The notes below the pieces were generated by a model. That model saw nothing but the letters and a program-made list of their open reading frames with translations, was not told the DNA's origin and searched no databases. From assembly GCA_008711295.1 (NCBI GenBank), contig VUYV01000180.1, forward strand, positions 1,215,096 through 1,279,095: 64,000 bases of DNA, in the 5' to 3' direction. Origin of the DNA: Anarhynchus alexandrinus (taxonomy: Eukaryota; Chordata; Aves; Charadriiformes; Charadriidae). Of this stretch, positions 25,340 through 37,216 are shown piece after piece. The number at the start of each line of letters is the position of its first letter. Within the stretch, counting starts at the first letter, position 1. The position numbers were made by a program, and so were the translations under genes.

Positions 25340-25790
25340 AAACCCCGTCCTGTCCCGCTCTCAGCCCGCTCTGAGACGTCTCTCGCTGCCGAGAGCGGCG
25401 AGGAGGCAGAGCGGGGCACGGCTGTGCCCTGGCCCCCGCGCTCCCGGCCCTCCCTCCGTGTAAACACCACGGGGTCGGAATGCCGCAGGAATTTGGGGTC
25501 GGGAGCCAGCCTCCGAGGGGAGCGGGAAGGAGCAGCTGCTTTGTGTGACGGGCTGTCATCCAGAGCTTACTTAGCTCGTTTGAAGCCAGGGAACCTTCTA
25601 AGGCTACGGAGAGGCTCCCCGGGAAGCTCGCGAGGCTGAGGAGCCAGGCTGGAGGGGAGATGCCAGGCAGCTCCTCCTCGGCGCTGAGAGCAGCCGTGGA
25701 TGCCACATGCTCGCAGGCAATACGATGCCGACACATCTCGCCCTCGCCGTGGTGCGGGGAAAAGCAGACTCAAAACACATATGGCCTCTG
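25340..25790. promoter_or_regulatory. Second CpG island
   Basis: From about 25,345 to 25,790 the sequence is GC-rich with frequent CpGs (by eye about 25-30), in sharp contrast with the AT-rich flanks. A perfect 6-bp hairpin CTCTCG-ctgc-CGAGAG lies at 25,380-25,395. No TATA box or Kozak-framed recognisable protein was found. The 157-codon minus frame (25,263-25,736) and its plus counterpart are typical GC-rich shadow frames. It could be a promoter of an unannotated non-coding transcript or an intergenic Polycomb/enhancer island. Confidence 0.4.
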
Positions 25791-26789
25791 TTCCTCCTGC
25801 GGAACGCGGCAGTTCTCATGCAGAAGCACCATGTGCTGCTAAACTCATGGCAATTTGCTGTTTTTAAATCAGTCTTAAAACTGTTCTGAGTGTGTGGAGG
25901 GTGAAGTCCTGCTCCTCGAGTTGCCACTTAGCTCGACACGAGAATGCAACCCAGGCTTTCATTTACACATTCACGGCCAAGTCAGCTACCGGGACTGAAT
26001 TAGTTTCCAGTGACCACATTTTGCTCGGAGCACATCGATATACCCGCGGTTCTTAGCTGTGCTCTGTGGACATCTCTATGCTGATATTCACCAACAGATA
26101 AGGATTGAAAATAACTTTCTAGCTGGGTGCCCGTGAGGACAAGTCAGAAAGCTGGTCCATAAATCAAGTTAATACTTTCACCTTCTTTGCAGATTTATCT
26201 CATTTTAAGATATCCTGTACTGCACGGAGACTTCCTTAAATTGATCAACGAGAACATCATATTCCTGTGGGACAGGAGCAAGTGTCTCGTCGCTCCTTCA
26301 CTACCGGTCTGTGTCATTTTGTGAGAATGCAGGCTTAATTCTGAGTTTCCCGAAGCTCTGTTACCTACAGTTTGTCACACATTCAAACTGAAGCTACGCA
26401 CCTGCAAATTCTACTTAAAAGCAAGAATTTTCTTTGCCGAGGGAAAATGCCAGGAAGCCTATGTGACACAGACATTAACCCGGGAGAAACAAATTTGGCT
26501 AAATTGCGCCGACCTGTCATCTTTTTGTTACCCAATATATTTTGTGCCTGAAAACAGACCTGATTGTCAGGACTCCCTAAGCGCAGCGAACAACTCTTTA
26601 AATAGCCACCGATCTTCATATCATTAGTTCCCTGTTCTGAAAACTGAAATGCCCTTTAATTATCCAGCTGTAGGAGCATATATAGATGGTACTAAATTTT
26701 GCTTAAGTACAGACTATTGCCAAAAAGGAAGCCAAAATACATAATTATGTTGGCATTAGCATTCTATAGCTGTGTGCTATCAAACTGCA

Positions 26790-27240
26790 CAATGGCTGGA
26801 ACATTCTGTGAAGGGCAATGCTGTCTGGGTAATGTAGCAGAAACACTTATCTAATAGCGTGCCCTCCTGTGCCCTCTGTCAGGGCGCCAGCACATTAGTC
26901 CTATTATCAGCCGGCAAATACTGGAGGCTTCCACATCGTGGCTGCTGCCAAAAGAAACAGTCTTCCCTGTTACAGGAGCAAATGTCTGCGCACATAAATG
27001 AAACTGAAGAGTAATTAGATTACAGTCTTTCCAACTGACCCCCGCGCAACAAAATATTCGGGCTCACTAATTTACATTAATAAAGATCCCACTATTTTTA
27101 CAGCATGTTTGGCTTAGTTCACAGGTCAGGCGTTTTCCATAATACATTCTAAACAGACTATTTCAGTCAAGTAAAGAAGAAATGTCGAGGTGACCTCTTG
27201 TAAAATTATCTATAAAAGCACTGTTTGTCTTTTTCTTCCC
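26790..27240. promoter_or_regulatory. Candidate conserved non-coding (enhancer-like) segment
   Basis: The segment has complex, non-repetitive sequence with clustered transcription-factor-like motifs. These include a double homeodomain site GTAATTAGATTAC at 27,011-27,023, ATTAATAAAG and TTACATTAAT around 27,070, and a GGCGCC palindrome near 26,883. It contains no open frame of note. Without alignment this is only a candidate, chosen for motif density and absence of repeats. Confidence 0.2.
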
Positions 27241-27287
27241 CTACATTATGTAGTTTTTCACATGGGATTATTATTTCATAGGTTCAG

Positions 27288-27315
27288 TGTTTGTTTGTTT
27301 GTTTGTTTTTGTTTT
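27288..27315 (+). repeat. (GTTT)n microsatellite
   Basis: About five GTTT units with one TTTTT interruption. It is the left arm of an inverted pair with the CAAA repeat about 195 bp downstream. Confidence 0.9.
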
Positions 27316-27510
27316 ACACAACAGTTTGAAATGAGTAGGTAAAAAAATGAGAAAAAACAACAAACACCTGTCCAACCAAAAACAATATCTGTCAAAAAGT
27401 TATTTAATGTATTTATTGCAATAGTCTGTTATCACATGACAGGCACATTTGAAACAATTTCATTCAGTACAAGAAAAAGGGAATCAGACTTTTGTATGGG
27501 ATCTAAACCA

Positions 27511-27534
27511 CACAAACAAACAAACAAACAAACC
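27511..27534 (+). repeat. (CAAA)n microsatellite
   Basis: About five CAAA units, complementary to the GTTT repeat at 27,288-27,315, so the two could pair in single-stranded DNA or RNA as a stem of roughly 20 bp around a loop of about 195 nt. Confidence 0.9.
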
Positions 27535-30029
27535 AACCCCCAAATTAAAAGAAATGTCTTGCTTTAATTATTTTTAATAAAGCAAATGCCAGAATGCACT
27601 TTTCAGGAATAAATCTATCCATTTATTGATGAGCATTCTCATTAACATTGCAGAGTATAAAACATCTGTTCATTGGAGCTCATGTAGCTGAATTCATATT
27701 AGCTTGTATAAACAATCTATGCGCTATTAAGCCCATCATGTTAAAAATAAATCAGTCAGTGATCAAGGAAGATAAGAGCTAAGGGGGGGGCAAGTTTTTT
27801 TCTATGGTTTAGATTCTGCATTTATAAAATTCCAAAGTATTTTCCTGAAACCTGAAATAATATTGATCCCTTCATTCTTTTGGCTCAATTTAAATGACTT
27901 TTTATAATTTGAAGAATTTATAGGTGAGGAAAAATGAAACAAAATCCTACTCTTTTACTCTTTCGGATTAAGCACTGCCATTTGCGTAGGATGTTTCTGT
28001 CCTACAAACTATTCCCGGAGCTGCTATCTGGAACTGCTCATGAGAAAAACAGATTCTGCTGTGAATAAAAGCTGTCAGGTATCAATCTGCAAATCCCTGT
28101 CACTTGTCAGAGATCCTAAAGAGCACTCCGTTTGGGGCAAGAAAGCTTCTTGGGTTATTTGATGGGTTTATTATATTTAAAAAAAAAAAGGATTCAGTGA
28201 CTAATTTATTTACAATGGTGGATTCTGTTTCTGCAATTTGATGAAAAAATACATTCAAAAATAGTGCAATGCAACATTGCATCTTTTTACACACATAGTT
28301 CTGTTGCGACTTTAAAACAATTCTTTCATATGGTTCTGAGTATGTCACTATTGACAAGTCAGGTTACCACTATTTCCTTGCATACATGCGGCTTCAAACG
28401 TACTCTTAAAATAACTGAGAAACATATTTCTGACTTTTTGCCCTAATCTACTTCTATAGTGTGAACAAGCTGGGGGTATTCGAAAACACCTTTTCCTTCC
28501 TTTACAATAAACGTCTTTTTCTCAGTCACAGGGAAGACTAGTAAGATGTCAGAAAGAAGTTAGTGATGGCTATCAGACCTTGCTATCATCCAGGGGTCTG
28601 GAAAAGAAAAAAAAAAAAAGAAAAATGCAGTGAATTACAGGTTAAGGGCAAACTCTTCCTTACCTGAGCATCAGTGACTTTGGGGAAAGATAGACAAAAA
28701 GAAAAAAAAAGAAAAGCCTGCACATTTATTTGCATTTAGAAAAATATGTATGTGCCATTAGCTCTCTTTCCTCTTCATAGATGTAATGCACTGGATCAGC
28801 ACCCCCGGTTAATCAGTGTCTCAGGAGATTGTGTAAGCACCTCACTTTCTAACAAAGTTTTGGGTACACCACAAGGGATGATGCCTGATTTCCAGCAGTT
28901 CCTGCTCATAGTCCACTGATGTTTTAGTTCCCTATACGAAGGCTGCACTGTCAGCGCAGTGCTACATCCCCTTTTCTCTCGATTTAATTACTTCTGGCTG
29001 TTTCTATGACCACACCTCCTGAACTTAAATCTCAGGACCTCTTGCCTCCCTTGCAACGCATACAACGTCTTTTGATATTTCCTACACACCGCAATACCTA
29101 CGCACTTGTTCCTTGTACTGCCCAGCACAATAACTCTGGCTTGCTGGCTCTGGAAAAAGACTGCTCAGCAGAAAACTGTAGAGTTTGATAACTTTGGCTT
29201 TGGTAGGATAGCAGGCTAAAAATGCACTTTCTTTATTTTCCCTTGGCAGAATAAAGTGGCAGGGAGAAAGCTGAGGTCTTGCCAAAAATACTAGATGCAG
29301 TAAAAAATTAGTGGAGATGTCACTGACAGGGGAAGTGGGAGATTTGAGTTTAATTCCTTGTTCTGCTCCAGACATTCAGAACATCCTTTGACAAGTCATT
29401 TAACATCAGTTTCCTGTACGAAACATGAGCATAAGAACACTTTTATGCCTGCCATCCTGCCGGTATTGCATGGCATAACGCAGTGATGACCGTGGTGATG
29501 GGGGGCACACCAGTGAAAATGCATAAAGGGAATGTAAGACAAGCAGATTTGTATTAGAGAAGAGAGAGGAAAAAAAAAAGAGAATGATGATTTTATCTTC
29601 TCAACAGGAACTGGGTTAATACTTAGGAAAATCTATTTGCAAACAAGTATGTGCAATGCTGTTATGTATAGACTAATGTTTTTTCTTTGCCTCTGAATAT
29701 TCATGCAATCAGTTTTAATTCACCTGGAGAGGTGCTTTTATCGGAACAGAGATGGAAATTCATGCATGAAGGCAGTATTTCTGAGCAAACAATGGAAAGC
29801 CGCACTCAGGCTGTTCTCACCTGGACACTGCGTACCGCTTGGTTGCGTGAGTTAAGGATGTGGATATCCTGAGATGAGAAAAAGAGCGAGTGTGAATGCC
29901 AGCGGCTTTCAAAGAACCTCAGATCCATCACCCAGCACAGGCAGGGGCGGCACAGAGAGGTGGTGTAACATAAGGACAGTGCTGACACAGTAGCAAACTC
30001 CCTGTCCCAGTGACACATTTAGCGTGTTT

Positions 30030-30190
30030 CAGCCTCAAAAGGCAGCACGATCCGCCGGTAGCGCGGTACGAAACCTGGGGGGAGGGATCAGCCCCGAGCG
30101 CAGCCGAAGGGGACGTTGCGTGCCGAGGTCTTAACTGATCTTTACACTTCTGCGCCTCTCTGCCTGCGGGGTGAAATTGCGGCTGGCCCT
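30030..30190. promoter_or_regulatory. Small CpG-rich cluster
   Basis: About a dozen CpGs fall within roughly 100 bp around 30,048-30,150 (CCGCCGG, GCGCGG, GCCGAAGG, GTTGCG). Just downstream lie AT-rich TAATTATG and GGGATTA motifs near 30,230-30,243. It is smaller than the islands at 20.1 and 25.4 kb. No promoter element or frame was recognised. Confidence 0.3.
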
Positions 30191-33100
30191 GCATTATTAA
30201 AAGGCACAAGGTTCTGAATTCATCTTGTGTAATTATGGGATTACCGAGGATGCCTAAATTGGGAATGTTGCCACTTCTCACTCCTTCTGTGGGCCTCTCT
30301 AACTACGAGACACAGACACTGTCAGCAGGCAATCTGTCTACATAGCTTGCTTTGCTGTATATTGCCCGGTGCTTTTGACAGACAGCCTCTTTTCATCTCA
30401 CCCTTGCACAGTCCGCACTGAAGATGTCAGCTTTTGTACTCCCTCTTTTTCGCTGGTTTGCAAATTATTTCTATGCTTTCTTCCACACTCCGCAAATCAT
30501 AGCGTTTCCTCTATGCTAACCAAAACCTGCAGTTCTTATTCTTGCAAAACCTACCTATCAGGATGTAAAATCTTGAAACAAACTCATGTTCTGCATTTTA
30601 ATTTTCATATACAGAATTTTAATTTTACAGTAATAACCCATCCTATTCTGTCCTGTATCTTACTGATGTTTCCTCTGGTCTATTGTTTTGTCAAGCCCCA
30701 CGGTTATTCCCATCGGAGACTCATTCATAAGCTCATTGAGGCAGGAATTACAGCATTTATGCATGTCACATCTTTGTTAAAATAGCTAATGATGTGACCA
30801 ATCACACAGCGAGACGTGGGGATGCGGCAACTGAATGGTGAAGTGAGGAAAACCACTCTGAAACCCGCATTTGCACAATAACATCCAGCTCAAATAAGTC
30901 CAGGGTTCTCATTTGTTAGGCAATTACTACAAATCCATAAAAATCGCGATCAATGCTCGCCTATAAGCAGTGAAAAGAGGCATACCTGATGACTGTTCAG
31001 AATGAATAGTCTGGCCAGCTGCAGTCTGAAGTGTCTAGATGGGAAATCAAAGGTAATATTGCAACTGCGTATAATGTCTTGAGATTTGTATTTAGAAGCT
31101 GAAATTATGCAAATTCTAATGAGACTTAATATGCAGGCTGTAACAGTGTGGATAATCAATCACGAGCACAACTTGCCTGTGGATACAGTGGCTCCTCCAT
31201 CACTGCATGTTCTCAAATTGGCCACAGACATCTTTTTTTGAACAATATATCCTATAGTTCAGTCAGAAGTTATGATTAAGATAATTATGGAACACCCAAT
31301 CTGTTTTATGTGGATGGTCAGACTAAATTAGCATAATGGATTTTTGCAGTCTGAAAATCCATTTTTGGAAGGCTTTTTTTTTCCCTTTTGTACAAAAGAT
31401 AGTTGTTTCTTGTCAAATAAGTGAGCCCACCAGAAATTAGAAGATGTGAAGGGGAGACAAAAAATCTCACATTCTCACTAATGAGCTACGCTCCGTTATA
31501 AAGATATATCTTTTCCATACTTCAGGAATAAAAAGATATTTTCAACAAATGGTTGTAATGGTCAAATACTTAAAAGACACTAACTACAGAGTTTGCAAGA
31601 TTTTTTTGGTGGCTTCTCAAATACTGCTGCCTGCTGGTCTGTGACTAAAGGTAATTCTCATTACTTTCTTGCGCTGTCCTGATTGAGTTTTCTGAACGTA
31701 CAGTATTCCTTTCCCAGTCAGTATCCTGGTTAACTATCTTTGAGGTCTTAAAGTGATAATGCTTTGATTTATGTTGTAAATAAAGATTAATGCTACTGCA
31801 TGCAAAAAGGACAGGGAAAAGAACGAAAAAAAGCTATGTCTAAAATATCCACCAATGGGTTCCATTGTCTAACACTATTTATGTTAAATCCATAGTGTTT
31901 GAACTAGCAGATCCTTACACTTGGCAAAAAGCAGTAACAGAAGTAACTAATTTTTATTGAAAGACTTGAAATATATTAGCAAAGCAATGAAAATAGAAAA
32001 ATGGCAACAAGAGAGATACATTTGAGTGCCTCCAACCCTAGAACAGGAAGGTTTTTCCTGTTAATTTTCAGCATTTTTTTTTTTTTTCAGATAACTGACA
32101 TTATAATGTGTACCAATGACTGTTTCTAACACATTTTAATCATCCTTAAATTCCTACAGTTCCCTTTGTAATCTTGACATATGGAAGACAGTTTCCAATC
32201 TACATAGATTATCAGATATGCTATTCAAGTTTCCATTTTTGGGGGGTTTTTAGTGGAAAGACCACACTGACTTCTTATCTGGAGCCGGTATTCGTCCTTT
32301 CAAGTACTTCTTAGTCTGAAATACTTTATGCAGAAAAATCTTACACTTTCCAAATCTTGGAAGTTTCAATGTTATACCACTCCCCAAAATGATCCAATGT
32401 GTTCTGGGCTACTCAAGGCTAGGAAATAGTGCTCAAATGGGCAGTGAAAAATGGAGCAACCTGAGTTTTAATTCATTTCCTTAGAGATTGTTAAAGTTGA
32501 CAGAACAGCCTTGTAGTTAATGTAAGAGTAGTTACTCCTATATACTATTTCAATAATTCTGTTCTCACCACTATCTAATCTAAAATTACAAACTTTAGAC
32601 AAAAAAAAACTAAAACAAAAAAAACCTCAGACTATCTATCTTTTATATTCATTGTAGGGTTTCTCTTCCCAGGAAGAGTATAGCAGATACCTGTGACTTC
32701 ATCAGCGAAAAACCTGGAACAACTTTGCCAAAAAAATATTTTTTTTTAATTCATATAGAAAAGCTGAGAGAGAGGTGTATACGACTTATAGCTGTAATCA
32801 AATCGATCTTCATTTTAATACACACATATTTTAAAAAGTTTTGGTTTTGTTAATTCTTTTGTCCATTCAAAATCCATCAGAAGCAAGGAAACTTGCTGTA
32901 CATAAGCAAGGAGAATACCTCTTTCTCTGCTTAAGGCAGAGAAATACTTCAGAAATACTAAAATATTGCAACAGGAATATTTCTTGCATAGCAACATTTT
33001 TCATTGGAGTTTATTTCCCTTTTGCCTTGCAAGACATTTCAGACCCATTGACACTTTTCTTCTGAAAAGACAACAGAAAAATATGTATCTATCTTCCTTA

Positions 33101-33365
33101 ACGTCTTTAAAAATAGGACTGATTTTAAGGTGAAAACAAGAATGTTTGCAACTTGAATATGTGAGACTCTTTTAAAGAAGTGGATTACTGTTGTCACTGG
33201 AGTTATCCAAAGCTGTAAGCTGTAGGTCTGGTGACAAATGCCTGCAGAATCACGACCTGATGTCGTATATTTCCTTCCCTTATTCAGGTAAATAGTTCTT
33301 ATTAGTCACACTGAAAATCGTGGACTAAAGCCTGAAGCTTTTACTTTGTGCTTAATCAGTTGTCA

Positions 33366-33480
33366 GTCAGGCAATCCTCTGGGGAAGTCGATGGGAGTTT
33401 GCGTGGGAAACGACAGAGCAGGAATTTATTAATGCCCTTAAAATTGAAATGTATTCATAAGATTTGCAGGATCAGGCCTC
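33366..33480. repeat. Remnant of the ancient palindromic (MITE-like) repeat
   Basis: The sequence 'aagtcgatgggagtttgcgt' (about 33,385) is followed about 60 bp later by 'gatttgcaggatcaggcctc' (33,461-33,480). Both are decayed forms of pieces of the palindromic family in the window. This is the longest of the five fragments and has both a central and an outer part. Confidence 0.5.
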
Positions 33481-33674
33481 TAATTTAGCATGAACTAAAA
33501 ATGGTGATGGAAGTTGGTCATTCAAAAAGGCGTAGAAAGGCTGAGCCGGGGCAGGCACAATTCCAGGCAGCGCCTGCCGTGTCTCTGGATGTTGTGGGAG
33601 AAGGGTAACGAGAAGTGACCGATGTAGCTTGACAGAACACTTTAAAATTACACGTTGAGCAAGATTCAGTGAAA

Positions 33675-33732
33675 GGGTAATGGACAGATGGTTTTCATTT
33701 TCAGAAATTTCTATGATTCTATGATTCTATGA
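33675..33732 (+). mobile_element. Probable minute CR1 3' terminus
   Basis: Three perfect TTCTATGA units (33,709-33,732) are preceded by 'ggtaatggacagatgg', which can be aligned loosely to the GGNTGGACTAGATGATCTTC segment just before the tail in CR1 3' UTRs. No ORF2 sequence precedes it. It could be a very short, severely 5'-truncated CR1 insertion, or simply an 8-bp microsatellite. Confidence 0.45.
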
Positions 33733-35199
33733 AATTTAACGGCTATTCGACATTCTTTGTCATTAGTGATCCTGTTTAAAACTTTATTGAATACTGATAA
33801 TTTTTGTTTCCTGTTTTAACAGAACAAGAGCTCTGCTATCACTACAACCAGCAAAGTGCGCCTATCGAAAACCTCTATTTCTCAGCGGAATAACTGAAAG
33901 AATGACTACTTTCATACAAAATACTCATACTTATTTTCAACAAAGAAGTTGTGTGAGGGGATAATAGGCCTTTTTTTACTTCTAGGTATAAAAATAGGGG
34001 AAATGCATCTTGAAACCCATATCTGAAGATACGTTTACTCACTACTGTACAATAGTTGAATTTGGATAGTTATTTCAGTTGCTACTTTGAAGTTATTTTT
34101 AAAGGTGAGAAGTAAATAAACATATTCTGTTTGCTCCTGAGGTCTTCTATTAAAATATTTAACTTCTAAAAATAAACTGTTTTCAAACAGACATCTGGAA
34201 GTCACATAAAATGTTATAAAATTCTTTCTATTTCTTCCAAAACGACAGTCCCCTCCCCCAGTCTAGTAATTCCTTTTAAACAAAGATTATCATCCAAATT
34301 TATCCAATTTTCTGTCTCAGATTTCAATTTTACAACAAAATTCAGGCTACTAGGTAGCAGAAAGATAAATATCTTATACATTTGTGTTATTTATTTCAGC
34401 TGCTAAATAATCATATAATCACTTACTCCCAAAGCGCTCCTTACTTATATTTTTGGTCTTTACATTTCATCTGCAAATACCTGCTGCCCTTAGGAAATGC
34501 CAGAATATCAATTCCATTGCACGCAGAGCAATCAGATTCAGAAGACGACAGCTAATGAAGTGTCTTTCTTTCATGAAGACAGGAAAACCCAGTGTCTCTT
34601 TCATGAATCATATTCAGAATGGGCATATGTACATGGCTTGAAGTATGAAATTACAGTTTCAGTGAGTAACCTGAAGCCCTTTTTCAAAACATGGAAAGAC
34701 ATTTTATTTGTATGTTTTATAATGTTCTAGTAAAAATCTGGCTATGATTTTTTTTTATATCACTTGCTGATTTATGCCTTATTCATTATTCTGCAGGAAA
34801 GCTCATGATTGCAGAAATGCTAATATTGACTTCTCTTTTCTTTTTTTCCTTGCAAAACCAATGCTGCTTTATTTGCTACAGAAAGATAAGATTGCTCCAA
34901 GCATGTAAGTTGACATTATGAGATCTACATGCTCTTACAAACAGACACAAGAATAAAAGTTCAAATTTGTGGCCTATTGACTCTGGCAGTGTCCTTTTAA
35001 AGCATTATTGTTTACTGATGGGTTCACGTTAACAGGCACATTCCATTTTCATTACTTATAAATGGTACAAGGCTTATTTCATTATTTATTTATTACGATC
35101 CCATGTTGTTTTTCAAGTTAGTGAGTATCCAGGTAACTTCTGGAGTGTCATGCAAAAGGGCAGATTATCAGCTCCACTTAGCTTCCCCCATTTTCACTG

Positions 35200-35945
35200 A
35201 AATGCATCAAAGCCCCTCTTGGGTATAGGGTTGCCGGCCTGCTGCTGGCAGGAAACCCTTGACACCGTAAAACTTGCTTCTGCCCCCCTGTGTTGAGCAC
35301 CTTCCCCCCAGTTAGCTGTGTTGGTGAGGGCAGGGGAGGGGGAATATGCCTTCCCAGCAACACAGCAGATCCAGCCCATGTGGGCATCTTTGGGTGGCCC
35401 TGAGGGTCCTTCAGCCTGCGCAGAGGAGAGAGCTGGGGGGTAGGTGGGGGTGGCTGCAGGGAAACCTCGGTCCTTTCCCACCCCCAGCAAAACCCACGGC
35501 TCCCAGGGCTCAAACAGGCTGCACCTGGCTGTGCCATGGATCGTGACAACCCGGCAGTGTGCTTTCTGGGAAGGAAACCCTTCCTCCAGACCAAGACGTC
35601 ATGTTTGCATCCAAGCTGCTGGCCATCAGCCCCCCCAAGGATGGCTCTTCAGTGGGGGGGGGGCATCCAAACCGGCATGGCAGCCTGAGCACGACGCACT
35701 GGCAGCTGTGGGAACCAGGTGCAGGACTGGCCCCGGCTCAGCAGAGGCTTAGCGCATCGCAGCGAGGATATCCACGCTCCCGAGGGGGCGAGGGGTGGGT
35801 GGCAAGTGCCAGCTGTCCCCTTGCCCCGCGCTGCCGCAATCACGGCCTGACATTGGCCTCACCTCCAGGAAGAGGCGAGCAACTTTCCCTCCCCGCTACC
35901 AGGAGTCACAACGGCACAACTCCACACCCGGCTGGGAAGTTAAAA
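35200..35945. other. Isolated GC-rich patch with no recognisable gene
   Basis: About 750 bp of GC-rich sequence sits abruptly in AT-rich DNA, with moderate CpG, C/G homopolymers (a G10 run at 35,654-35,663) and several overlapping frames (138 codons minus, 147 codons plus) on both strands. The frames overlap antisense and show no domain. The 147-codon frame ends in a poly-Lys stretch made by an A-rich run near 35,970. It could be an unrecognised repeat, an exon of a non-coding RNA or an unmethylated island. Confidence 0.4.
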
Positions 35946-36639
35946 TATGCACTGGAAATGCACATGTTAAAAAAGAAAAAAAAGTCTGCAGGCTTAATTT
36001 GAGGCATGAATCTGACAAAAAGGGCTTCCTGCTGCCTAGGCAAGTGCTATCAAGATTAAAATTTCTTCTAAGGGTAGAGACCCCTCCAGGTTAAAAACAG
36101 TCACACAATAAAGCTTATCAGCATTTGCTAACCTAATCACCTTCGTGACAGAAATCAGTCAGATCTTGCTTGCCACTGTACCTGGTTGGAACCAAAATAT
36201 CAGTGTAGAAAAAAGATTTTTTTTTAAAGCAAGGAAGAAAGCATTAAAAGAAAGAAGGTCATGGCTAATGTTAGAGGTTTTTAAGTACTTCTTTTTAATT
36301 TCCAGTAATTCTTGTTTTCTTTAATGATTTGCCATGGCTGACAAGTCACCATTTTACTTATAAAATTTAATTTTAAAATAGATTGCAACTGTAAGCAAAT
36401 AACAATTTTGAGTCATCATTAGTATGGAGATGAACTCTTTCGCTTTTGCAGTAAAAGGCATATTTATTTTTTTCCACGGTGCTTTTATAAAGGCATCGCA
36501 ATTCTCAGTCCTGACTTGGAGGGATCACCCTATCCACCTCTTCAGTAATGTCTCCAGTCAGGCTGGTAGGAAGGGTGCCAGAGGAACTGCTATTGTTTCC
36601 CTGTAGCACGACAACCTCTTTAACAGGAATAGTCAGCTC

Positions 36640-36765
36640 AGGCCAAGAACTTGTTTCATGTATATGGCAGAATCACTGACCCCAGCTGGATTTGAACCAG
36701 CAGCCATATGATTTAAATAAGGGATGAAAATTGATCTCAAAATAACCTCCGCAACCTAAGCCAAG
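36640..36765 (-). repeat. tRNA-like fragment, possible ancient SINE remnant
   Basis: On the minus strand a perfect T-arm can be drawn at 36,685-36,701: stem GCTGG/CCAGC, 5 bp, around the 7-nt loop TTCAAAT. This includes a consensus RNA polymerase III B box (GGTTCAAATCC, 36,688-36,698). About 65 nt upstream on that strand is an A-box-like TGGCTTAGGTTG. The spacing is too long for a functional tRNA and no matching acceptor stem is found, so a tRNA-derived SINE remnant or chance is more likely than a tRNA gene. Confidence 0.35.
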
Positions 36766-37132
36766 GAAGCGACAAAAGGGTGAATGCTTAGTGCTGCAGA
36801 AAAAGAAATATCCTGTTTTAGAAAACAGACCTTGTCACAAGAACCAAACGCTCGTATATCACCTAGTATCTTAGGCTGAAGAATATGCCTCTGCTGGTAA
36901 ACTTAAGGAAAACAATAAGAGAAAACCTTTAATGAACCTTTGCTATAATAGTATGACCAAAACTGCTGGAGTGAGAGGCATATCCCTTTTGTTGTTAGAC
37001 TGATGAATGCTGATTATGACAATGTCAAGGATATCAGCTTACGTATTATGTTACAGAGAAAGACTAGCTGAAAAGGAGTACCAGACTAAGAGAAATGAGG
37101 CCCTTAGCAGAGTCCCTTCTCTAGTTTACATG

Positions 37133-37163
37133 TACACACACACACACATATATTTGTATATAT
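37133..37163 (+). repeat. (CA)n/(TA)n dinucleotide tract
   Basis: A short ACACAC run grades into ATATAT, an ordinary microsatellite immediately upstream of the 51-bp duplication. Confidence 0.8.
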
Positions 37164-37216
37164 AGAAGATGGATCTATCTAGCTACATGAATGTATTCTT
37201 GGGAGATGTGCCTCAC

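Larger units (their letters stand above)
25800..30020. other. Unique, repeat-poor intergenic DNA
   Basis: No supported gene and no recognisable transposon. The interval includes a candidate conserved regulatory stretch (26,790-27,240), the GTTT/CAAA microsatellite pair, a G run at 27,783-27,790 and A-rich runs near 28,609 and 28,703. The AT-rich sequence at about 27,600-27,770 has several TAAT-type cores but nothing definite. Confidence 0.45.
30200..35180. other. AT-rich unique intergenic DNA
   Basis: No supported gene. The 138-codon frame at 30,369-30,785 has no recognisable domain. The interval carries T runs (about 32,075-32,088), a remnant of the palindromic repeat (33,366-33,480) and a short CR1-like tail (33,675-33,732). 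Confidence 0.45.

Noticed and set aside
26865..26892. CTCF-like motif (GTGCCCTCTGTC, CAGGGCGCC)
   Set aside because: Only a partial match to the CTCF core in either orientation; not enough to call a site.
30369..30785. 138-codon plus frame rich in Ser, Leu, Cys and Phe
   Set aside because: Looks like a membrane-type composition, but this is produced by T-rich sequence; no signal peptide logic, splice sites or known family.
35178..36002. Overlapping 138-codon (-) and 147-codon (+) frames in the GC-rich patch
   Set aside because: GC-rich sequence has few stops; the frames are mutually antisense with no domain, and one ends in an A-run-encoded Lys stretch.
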